In this document: positions 1 to 9,400 of the stretch, one piece after another
How positions within the stretch are numbered: the stretch's first letter is position 1
Layout: each line of letters starts with the position of its first letter
Origin: a virus
Direction: 5' to 3' (one strand)
DNA: 31,770 bases
IMG/VR virus record: IMGVR_UViG_3300042544_000359
Location: 1 to 31,770 of that record
The notes under the pieces: model-generated
Told to the model about the DNA's origin: nothing
Database searches by the model: none
The model's input: the letters and a program-made list of their open reading frames with translations, nothing else
Translations under genes and position numbers: made by a program

Positions 1-348
1 GGAGCGGCAGGCGGATACATGGCTAATGGAGGTCTGGCTGCATTTGCTAAAGGTGGCCTCGGTGATCTCGGCGGTTACTCTGACGGCGGGCGTTTATTGC
101 GCGGCCCCGGTGACGGTGTGTCTGACTCCATCCCTGCAAGTATTGGTGGCAAGCGCCCTGCTCGGTTAGCCGACGGTGAATTTGTAGTACCTGCCCGTAT
201 CGTCTCAGAACTTGGTAACGGTTCGACTGAAGCTGGTGCTCGTAAGCTATATGCAATGCTTGATCGTGTTCAGGCCGGACGTAAGAAGTCTATTGGCAAA
301 GGAAAAGTCGCAGCTAACAGCCGTGCATACAAGAACCTGCCAGCATGA
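1..348 (+). CDS. C-terminal part of a glycine-rich phage structural protein (5' end outside window)
   Basis: The frame is open from the first base (codons for G-A-A-G-G-Y precede the ATG at 19), so this is most likely the 3' end of a longer virion gene that starts upstream. The ATG at 19 has no convincing ribosome binding site. The product is rich in Gly and basic residues; a Gly-rich start is followed by a segment reading GPGDGVSDSIPA and then RLADGEFVVPA. I recall this segment from the C-termini of structural proteins in aquatic podovirus-like phages; it was not searched. The tail is Lys/Arg-rich. The stop overlaps the next ATG (ATGA at 345-348), so translation is probably coupled to the GNAT-like gene. 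The exact role is unknown. Confidence 0.7.
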   Translation, partial: GAAGGYMANGGLAAFAKGGLGDLGGYSDGGRLLRGPGDGVSDSIPASIGGKRPARLADGEFVVPARIVSELGNGSTEAGARKLYAMLDRVQAGRKKSIGKGKVAANSRAYKNLPA

Positions 349-752
349 AAATTCAGTATGTCTCCCCTGAGTGGGTGAACTATACTTGGGGTAAGGTTGA
401 AGGGTATATTGCCGACGCGCTTGCGCACTCTAATGGAGACTACACAGTAGAGCAAGCTAAGGTATTTGTTACCCAAGGAAAATGGATGTTGCTAGTTGGT
501 GTAGGTGACGATGGCGAGCTACACGGCGCAGCAACAGTTGAGTTTTTTAATCGCCCTAATGATCGGGTTGCATTTATTACCGCTATTGGCGGCAAACTAG
601 TCAGTAATGTCAATACGTTCGAGCAACTAAAAATCTACGCAAGGTCTATGGGTGCTACAGCTATCGAAGGCGCTGCTAGGGAGTCAATTGCTAGGCTTTG
701 GAAGCGTTACGGCTTCGATGAAAAATACCGTATTGTTGGGGTAAAACTATGA
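345..752 (+). CDS. Small GNAT-fold-like protein, virion morphogenesis region
   Basis: A 135-residue protein with the size and layout of a short GNAT-type acetyltransferase-like domain: an N-terminal helix (W-x-V-E-G-Y-I), a central beta pair (WMLLVGVGDDGELHGAATVEF), and a C-terminal helix-strand reading IARLWKRYGFDEKYRIV, as in GNAT ends. The classical acetyl-CoA loop (Q/RxxGxG/A) is not clear, so it may be catalytically inactive. Phages related to T7 place proteins of similar size and fold just before their internal virion proteins (T7 gp13 is the comparison I have in mind). It overlaps both neighbours by ATGA, tying it to virion genes. An enzymatic role cannot be claimed from sequence alone. 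Confidence 0.72.
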   Translation: MKIQYVSPEWVNYTWGKVEGYIADALAHSNGDYTVEQAKVFVTQGKWMLLVGVGDDGELHGAATVEFFNRPNDRVAFITAIGGKLVSNVNTFEQLKIYARSMGATAIEGAARESIARLWKRYGFDEKYRIVGVKL

Positions 753-3406
753 AATTTAACGACCGTTCAATGGCTTTGCTGGGCATCCCAGACCTGCCTC
801 CCCGTGCCTTTATCCGCAAAGCTGGCGGTGGGATTATTCCTCAAGGCGGTGGCGGTTCATCTCCAACTTCTACCGCTACGCAAACTACAGGCTTGCCTTC
901 TTGGGCGCTCCCCTATGCACAAAATACACTAGCTAAACAGGCAGCGCTGTCAGATCGCCCATACGAGGCATACGGTGCCGAGCGTATTGCTGGGTTCAGC
1001 CCGTTGCAAGAGCAGGCCAAAAATACCGCCGCAGGCATGCAAACAAGCGGAGCTACAGGCGCAGGTATTGGTCTAGCTGGTATGGCGGGTCTTGGCGGCT
1101 TGAATACTCAAAACTTTGGTAGCCAGCAAGCTCAGCAATACATGAGCCCCTACATTCAAAATGTAGTTGATATTGGTAAACGTGAAGCCCAACGCCAGTC
1201 CAGTATCCAAGGAACCCAGCAACAAGCACAAGCTGCACAAGCCGGGGCCTTCGGCGGTAGCCGTGACGCAATCATGCGTGCTGAGCGTGAGCGCAATTTA
1301 GGAACCCAGATGGGTGATATTCAGGCGCAAGGCAACCAAATGGCGTACACAAACGCTCAACAGCAGTTCAACGCCGACCAAGCTCGTGGCCTTCAAGGGC
1401 TTGGGATTGCCACTAATGCGGCTGGTCAACTCGGTCAGCTCGGTGGTCAACAATTCCAGCAGGGTATGGACATTAACAAGTTGCAGGGTGCTTACGGTGC
1501 GCAGGAACAAGGTATGAAACAGCGGGGCCTCGACCTAGCCTACCAAGACTTCCAAAACCAGCAGAACTACCCCCAGCAACAGTTGGGCTACATGGCAAAC
1601 ATGATTAACGGCTTACCACTCGGTAAACAGTCAACCACCCAAATGTACGAGGCTGATCCGGGCTTTGGCTCGCAAATTGTGGGCTTGGGCCAAGCTGCTT
1701 ATGGCCTATCCAAGTTCTTTGCCGATGGCGGTAGTATCACGAGCGACGCGACGGTGTCCGAAATGCTGGAAGACCTGACCGACGAGCAGCTACAACAATC
1801 CAGACAGATAGCGGAGCAAAGCCGCGACAAGAACCGTATCGACATGATTGATAAGGAGATAGCGCGTCGCGCACAAGTTCAGCCTGCACTCGGACAAGGC
1901 GGTATTGCCAGTGCAACTTCTGACGAAATGATGGATCGCATGTTGCCAACTGAAGCAAGCATGGCCCGTGGCGGTATTGTGGCGTTTGCGGCTCCTAGCG
2001 TAGATAACAACTACAGCCTTGTTACGGACGAGGCGGAGGAAGCTGCTCGACGGTACACGGGATCGGGTTTATCCGCCGCGCAAAAAGTTCGTCTTCTAGC
2101 TAGAAGGCAGGAGCAAGAGCGCCAAATTGAAGCAGCCAAAAAAGCGGCATCATCCGGTATGCCGTATATTCCGTTCGTCGGCCAGCAGCAAGCTGTTACA
2201 GATAAAATTGTCGATACTTCTGTTGCGCCTGCGGCAAGCCCTGTAGGCTTGGGCGACACACCCGAAGCCAAAAAAGCAGCAGTTTTGCCGCCCGATATTG
2301 GTGCTGAGCGAGAGCGGCCAGCAATGACTACAGCAGCACCCACAGGTGGCAAAGACCTCATGCAAGTGCAAGAGGATATTTTCAACCGTATGAAAAAGCT
2401 AGATAAGGGCGATCCGTACGCAGCGCAGATTGAAGAGTTGGGTAAGTTGAGCATCAAACAAAAGGAAGACGAGAAGACCGCGCTTTTGGCAGATCAGGCC
2501 AAGTTTGCTACGGCTTACGATGGGCGCGAGAAACGCCTTGATGCGCGTAAAGCTGATATCACCAAACGCGAAGACCAGAACGTGGGTATGGCTTTTATGA
2601 GAGCGGGCTTTACAACCATGTCTACGCCCGGCGGCTTGGCTAAAGCAATTGGTAAAGGCGCACTTGTAGGCACTGAGGCGTTTGCTTCGGGTCTGGAAAA
2701 AATCCAAACCGCTAAAGACCTCCTCGACAAGTCAATGGATGACCTTGAAGACTTGCGTCTGAACCGCAGCGAAATGTCCGCCAAAGAAATACGATCAGCC
2801 AACAGCAACATCTCCGGCGCTCGGATAGAAGCCAAAAAGCTTACTATTGCGGGTCTCAAAGAAGCCGGTGCTAAGACTGACGCAAAAGCAGGCGCAATCG
2901 TGGACGCTACGTTCAAACAGATGCAGAGCCGTGAAGCTAGCGCCGCTGCTGATCGCCGTGCTACTACCGCAGCAAACAGGCCGAGCGAAACAGAACGTAT
3001 GATGAATGACATTGGCGCAATCGCCTCTGGTAAGTCTTCGTATGGTGGCAAAACGGGCGCAGAGGGCGTGCAGTTGTACAAAGAAAACCGGGCGGCAGTT
3101 AGCGGCGTTCGTTACGCGGGCCCAACAAAAGCAGCTGCGTATACGCCGGGTGATGCCCAGCTGGTCAAAGGTTTGGCCGACCAAGTGTCGCTCCTTTCGG
3201 GCAACACTGACCCTAAAAATGTAGCCCGAGTAAAGGTCTTAGAGGATAAAATTGCGGCAATTGATAGAAAATACGCAGGTGCTGGTGGCGCGGGCGCGGC
3301 TTCAAATAAACCTTCACAAGACGCGTTTATGGAAGCGGCCAGAAAAGCTAACCCCGATGTTTCTGACGCAGAATTAGAGGCATACTACGCCGACAAGTAC
3401 AAATAA
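749..3406 (+). CDS. Large Gly/Gln/Ala-rich internal virion or ejection protein
   Basis: An 885-residue protein, starting at an ATG that overlaps the previous stop. The N-terminal third is low in charge and rich in Gly, Gln, Ala and Ser. It carries segments I recall from aquatic podovirus virion proteins: PYEAYGAERIAGFSPLQ near residue 75, then YMSPYIQNVVDIGKREAQRQ and AGAFGGSRDAIM at about 131-176. The middle has acidic helices and GGI(V/A) motifs (RGGIVAFA near 410). The C-terminal half is highly charged and helical, probably coiled coil, and ends in the motif ANPDVSDAELEAYYADKYK. No enzyme motif is visible. Size, composition and position just before the giant protein fit an internal core protein ejected with the DNA. 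That role is inferred from context. Confidence 0.75.
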   Translation: MKFNDRSMALLGIPDLPPRAFIRKAGGGIIPQGGGGSSPTSTATQTTGLPSWALPYAQNTLAKQAALSDRPYEAYGAERIAGFSPLQEQAKNTAAGMQTSGATGAGIGLAGMAGLGGLNTQNFGSQQAQQYMSPYIQNVVDIGKREAQRQSSIQGTQQQAQAAQAGAFGGSRDAIMRAERERNLGTQMGDIQAQGNQMAYTNAQQQFNADQARGLQGLGIATNAAGQLGQLGGQQFQQGMDINKLQGAYGAQEQGMKQRGLDLAYQDFQNQQNYPQQQLGYMANMINGLPLGKQSTTQMYEADPGFGSQIVGLGQAAYGLSKFFADGGSITSDATVSEMLEDLTDEQLQQSRQIAEQSRDKNRIDMIDKEIARRAQVQPALGQGGIASATSDEMMDRMLPTEASMARGGIVAFAAPSVDNNYSLVTDEAEEAARRYTGSGLSAAQKVRLLARRQEQERQIEAAKKAASSGMPYIPFVGQQQAVTDKIVDTSVAPAASPVGLGDTPEAKKAAVLPPDIGAERERPAMTTAAPTGGKDLMQVQEDIFNRMKKLDKGDPYAAQIEELGKLSIKQKEDEKTALLADQAKFATAYDGREKRLDARKADITKREDQNVGMAFMRAGFTTMSTPGGLAKAIGKGALVGTEAFASGLEKIQTAKDLLDKSMDDLEDLRLNRSEMSAKEIRSANSNISGARIEAKKLTIAGLKEAGAKTDAKAGAIVDATFKQMQSREASAAADRRATTAANRPSETERMMNDIGAIASGKSSYGGKTGAEGVQLYKENRAAVSGVRYAGPTKAAAYTPGDAQLVKGLADQVSLLSGNTDPKNVARVKVLEDKIAAIDRKYAGAGGAGAASNKPSQDAFMEAARKANPDVSDAELEAYYADKYK

Positions 3407-3415
3407 GGGATCACC

Positions 3416-6400
3416 ATGCCGATCATTGACCCGTTTGATACGCAGGGGCGATCTATTGTTGACCCCTTTGATACGCGGAAGCGATCTATTGTTGACCCGT
3501 TTGAGGAAGTAGCTCCTGAAGAAAAGGGCGAGTCCGGGTTCATTCCGTCTATCAAGCGTGGCGGGCGCGGCCTTGCCTCACTTGCCACAGACATCATCCC
3601 TGCGATGGTGGGCAGAGCCACCGGGAATGAAGAGTACGCCAAGAAGCAGTTGGAAGAAGCTGCTGCGTACCAGAAAGAAACTGAACGCCTATACCCCGCT
3701 GAGATTGCGTCCTACAAAGACATTGGGGGTGTTGGCGACGCGCTGACCTACATTAAGGAAGCCATCGGCGAGGCAATCCCTTCGCTTATTCCAAGCTTGG
3801 TTACAAGTGGAGTTGGGGGTATCGCTGCGCGTGGGCTTACAACCGCAGCTACGCAAGCCGCCGAACGGATAGCCGTGCAAGAAGTAACACGAGCAGCCGC
3901 CAAGAACGTACTTACCAAGGAAACTCTGGACAGCATCAGGGACGCAGCCATCAGCGCTGGTGCTAAAGAAGCCCAGAAAATTGCGCTTAGGTCCCAAGCT
4001 GCGGGCGCATTTGTAGGTTCTGCCGCGCAAACCGTTCCTGCCGCTTATCAAGATATCTACGAAGCCACAGATCAGCAAGACCTTGGCACTGCAATTGCTA
4101 CTGGTAGTTTTAATGCCGCGTTAGAAGCAATTCTGCCTACCATGTTGCTGAGTAAATTTACCAAGGCAGGTATTAGCCCTGAAGCGGGGGCCGCTGCTTG
4201 GTACAAACGTGCTCGCAAGGGAGCCGCAAAAGGGTTTGTGACCGAGGGTGGTACTGAAGCGTTGCAAGAAGTTTCTACCGCTGCCGCCGAAAAGTTTGTG
4301 GATGAGAACCAAGAGTTTTTCTCCGAGAAGAACTTTGAGCGATTCATCAACAGCGGGTTGAAGGGTGGCTTTGGTGGCGCGGGCATTACAGCTGCTACCG
4401 ACGTGGCGTTTGGCAAAGGGCCAGAGGCCAAGAGAAAACCAGCCACAGGCAAAACAATCCTAGACACACTTGCGGGAGACGAAGATGTTGCAAGAATTGA
4501 CGAACCAGCAGGTGGAGAAAGCGCTGAAGTGGCTGGCGAGCCCGGAGATGAACAGCCCCCCGGAGGAGTTGGTGGCACTAAATCAAGTAGAGTGGTATCT
4601 ACTGAATCGGATGCTGGACGACTTGATGCTGGAAAAGGACAGCCTGCCGCTGCACTAATATCTGAACGATTTGACGATTTTAAACGCCAGTACAACGACC
4701 TCAAGCAAGAAGCTATTGAAATAATTCAGCTGCCTAGCCTGTCACCTTCTGACGAACGTCGATTAAAACTAATTCAGCGTGACTTATCCAACGTTATTGG
4801 TGCCAACGCAAGCCTCATTCTCAACAGTGAACTTGCACAGGCCATGAAAGACCCGACGTTTGACGCTAGTCAAGCGCTGCAAGACATACAACGCAGAATA
4901 GACACAACGTCCAGTTCGCAGCCTCGGGCTATGGCCGGGGACTTGTTCGGTGGCCGCAAAAATGTACTCGACCTGACCAATCGTGCGTTATCTATTGGCA
5001 GACAAGATGCTGGGAAAGCCGTTGAGTACTTACAAGGACTACAGCAACGAAACCAAGAGCTCTTGGCAGAGCAGTCAAAAGATAGTTTCTGGGGACGCCG
5101 GACTGCCCCGCTGGTGGGCATGACCACTGCGGAAGGATTTGCCGACCCCGGAAAGGTTGCGAAGCTATACAACGCAAAGCAAGAGCAAGAAATTGCGGAG
5201 GCGATTAGAAGACTTCAATCAACAGGTCAGTCCCGCGCTATGAAGGGCGATCTATTTAACGATAAGCAAACCGCTCCCAACGTGGGCACCGACAAGCCAG
5301 AAAGCTTGGCGGATGTTTTTAAGCCCGCCGGAACAATTGAGTCAAGCGAACTGGACTTAGAAAACCAAGATAGGTTTGACGAGTATCGCTCGACTAAAGA
5401 AAAAAACGCCGCGATTGAATCACGTCAGCGTAAAGAACAAACACCCCAAACTGCCGAAGAACTCCCCGGTATGGAGACTGGTGAGCTTGGACAGAAAAAG
5501 GCTTTGCCCGTTAGCAGTGAAAACAGGGACAAGCGCATCGAACTTTTGAGCGAGCGGAAAGCTGCACGCGAAGCCAAGCGCGATGAGTTTGGTGCCCCTA
5601 TCGAGGGTGAGTCCGTTGCTGACCAAGTTGTTGCTGAAGAAACAGCCACAGAAACTCCGGTTAAGCAGGAGGCTGCTCCTATTGTTAGCACCGAGCATGT
5701 CGCTCAGACAAAAGAAGGCTCACAAATTAAGGACTTCTTTGACGTTATAAAGCCAGCATCCGCTACACCCGCTGAACAAGAGAAGCACGCTGCGCCAAAG
5801 AACGCCGCCGCTGGTGCTCTCCTTGAGTTTGATATTGCCAAACCCGGTGAGACAACTTCGCCGGGTGTGCAAGCTGCGCTGCGGTACTTGGCTAACCGCG
5901 TGGGCGGAATGAATTCTTTCCAAGAACTACTATCTAGGCTAAAGGCCGCGCCCGCTGAACTTCAGTCGGGAATGTTTAAACGTGCTGGCTTACCAGACCT
6001 GACTACACGTCGCGGCATGGAGCAGTTTAGCTCGCAAGTGCAAGAGTATTTAGAGCAGCTGCCGGGCACAGGTGATAGCGTGCTTTCCTCACTTAAGAAG
6101 ACCGGTATTTCCCCGTTTACTGGTAAGCCGGTGCCCTACACCGAAGATATATCACAGCTTGTTGGAGAAACTGCGGAGTTTCCACCGCTTGAAAGCGGTA
6201 AACCACGCCGCCCTGAGCAACGTACAGTTGAAAAAACGTACCGTATCTCTGACGTTAAGCTGCGTACCGCAGCACGGGTCCTTCGTGAACTGTTGCAGAT
6301 GGGTTCAAAACTTTCGGCTCAAGCTAAAGCAGCCGTCTCGTATTTGCAAAATACCAACCGCGAGACTTTCGGAGACGTGCTTCGTGACTTAGCTTTTGAT

Positions 6401-9400
6401 CTTGCTATGTTTGAGCTTGACCCGCGTAACTACGGTGCTAACTCCACGTTTTACGGCGAGGGTGGCAAGTACGCACGGGATTTCCGTAATTGGATTGAGC
6501 AAAATCTCAGTGTCGATACGGTTGACCGTTTGGATGACTTGATCGCGGACCACAAAGCTACGGCTGAAGCCAACGCCTCATTTGAGAAAGCAGTCTCGTC
6601 GTACCGAAAGAAACTAGAAGAGCGTGCGGAAAAACTTCGGGCGGACACAGAAAAAAGTACTGGTACAAAAATACCAAAGGCCCCCAAAAAACGCATAAGT
6701 CAGCGGATTACGGAAACAGAACTTGGCGAGCAGGAAGAAAACGTAGAGCCGGAAATACCTACAAAAAATCTACCCCGTACGCGCAAGCTGTATGAGGTGC
6801 ATCCTGCTATCAAACGTGCAATTGAAGCGGGCGACACTAAGCTCGTGCTGGAGTTAATGGCGCAGTCCAAAGCTGACCCATACTTTGCCTTACTGGCGCA
6901 ACGTCTGCTTGACGCCGACATCACCGCTAAGACAGAGTTGGTTAGCGCGGACAAGGTGTCGCCCCTGTCTAACGACCCGGGCATACCTGCAACATTGGAT
7001 GGCTACCTGACTGCGCTCCGCGACTTGGTTATCACTACACTGCCACAAAATAAGCAGGCTGAAATAGTGCGCCAACTAGAGTCCAACAAAATTGGCGAGT
7101 TGGTAGAGGCGTTTGAATCTATAAACAGCGAGTCCGGCAACTTCACAGACGGGCAGAATCAACTGTTAAACGATGCGGCAACATTTTTTGACGAGCAATA
7201 CAACTGGAACGGTAAGTACGACCCCAGTACAGACACAATATCCTTGCGTGTCGGAACGCTCACCAACCATATGTTTTTGCACGAAGCCGTGCACGCAACA
7301 GCAGAGCATTTAATTTCTAACCCAGATTCGCTGACGGGCATCCGTCGGCAGGGTTACGACCAGTTGAATGAATTGTTCAATCACTCCAAGGCTACGCTAG
7401 CCCTTAAAGGGTTGACCAAGTCCACCATATACGGATTGACAAACATTCACGAGTTTGTGTCCGAAGCAATGACCAACCCAGAGTTTCAGGCGATGCTGCG
7501 GGCTATTCGGTACAAGGCTTCGGGGTACTCGTTGATGAGCCGATTCACAGACGGCATACGCAAGCTCTTTAAGATTGTGGACACCGACGAAAGCAACGTT
7601 CTTGACGAAGTCATCTTCGCCACTGACGCCATGTTAATGGGCGGAGTTGCGGGCAAAGAGTTGATGGCTGGTAAGCCAAGAGCGATGGCGGGTAAGCGCA
7701 TTCCTGTAGGTAGGCCGGACTCCAAGACCGCTATCAAAAACATGATGACATCTCGTTCGTGGGATGAAGTGCAGTCGCAATGGCCAATCTTCTACTCTAG
7801 CTTGAAGGCTAGCTTACGACCCATTGCCCTAGGCGGTTTGACTTTGAATCAACTTGGTGATCTGGTCAACAACCGCATTCCTCAAGTCGGCAACTTCATC
7901 AGGGTTACAGAAGAATACCTGTCCCGCAAGAACCAGATTCTCAGTGACTCTGGCGCTATAACCAAGCGGTGGGAACGCTTGCAGGTGGTAGACCCCGACA
8001 TGTCGCGTAAGCTAGGTGCAATCATGCACCGGGCCACGATTTCGGAAGTTGACCCAGACAGGGCCACGGTACAGCAGCGTAACGACAACGTAGATTTGAT
8101 GACGCAGTGGGGCCAACTTGACGACAAGGCCAAAGAAATTTACCGGGATGTGCGTAACTTCTACGAGAAACGTTTTACTGAGTACAAACGCACGCTGAAG
8201 CAGCGCGTTCAACTTATGCGTCAGTACGGTGTTTCTGAAACAACGGTTAACGAAATACGCAACGAGTTTGAGAAGAACTCCCGCAAAGGGCCGTACTTCC
8301 CACTCATGCGCTACGGGCGTTTCTGGTATCAGGTCGGCAAAGGCAACGATCGTGAGTACTACATGTTTGAGACATTTGGTGAACTACAGGCACATCTGAA
8401 CGAGCGTCTTGAGCGAAACCCAGAGTTAGAAGACTCACTTACTCAAGGTGACCAGTACCAAAAACAGATGGACTTACACGCTAGGGAATCCTCGTTCCTT
8501 AAAGCCGCGTTTAACGCCGTGGACAACTCCAACATGAGCGACAAACAAGGTCTGAAAGATGAGCTGTACCAGACATGGTTGGCCAACCAGCCGGAAACAA
8601 GTTTCCGTAACAGGTTCATCCACCGTAAAGCTGTTGAGGGTTTCTCGCAAGATGCACTGCGTAACTTCTCGTCTTCGTCGTTTCACATGGCGTACCAAAT
8701 GTCGCGCTTTGAGTATTCGCCAGAGCTGTTCTCTCAGATCACCGCTGCTCGTGCTCAAATTAAAGACCGCAAAGATAATTCCAAAAGAGCTGATCCAGAA
8801 ATCATGCGGGAAAACAATGAGCTAAGCGACTACGTTCAAGAGCTAGAGCGCCGTATGTCCACCATTCTCAACCCAGAGGATGTAGGCTCGGTTGTATCTC
8901 TGCTGTCGAATGTTGGGTTTATCTACTACCTCACGTCCGTTGCATCCGCTGCAACCAACATACTGGGTGGTATGGTGATTGGCCTGCCAACACTGGTTAG
9001 CCATCAGCTACGCATGAACCCGAACATGTCCTACACCGCCGCAACAATGGCGTCGTTGGGGCAGATGAAAAACACAGCCATGCAGATTATGGCAACGGGG
9101 TTCTCAGTAGACCGGGGCCCGCGTCTGCGCGACAACTACGTTCTGTTCCCGTCGCTTGACCGCTCCAGCAGTCTAAGCAAAATGGATCGGGCCGCATATA
9201 ACAGATTTGTAGCCGATGGCGTTATCGATATAACTGCTGCTTATGATCAGTCCGGGCTTGCATCTGCACCAACGGCAGAATACGGCGGGACGCGCCACCG
9301 GGCCATGCAGGCTGTATCTGCGCTGTTCCACAACGCCGAGCGGTTTAACCGTGAGGTGGTTGCCATGTCTGCGTTCCGTACGGGCATGGAGAAACGTGCC

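Noticed and set aside
4072-4704. 210-codon antisense frame in the giant gene
   Set aside because: Ser/Pro/Ala-rich shadow of an Ala/Gly-rich coding region, with no start signal. It covers the same area as the candidate overlapping gene but on the other strand.
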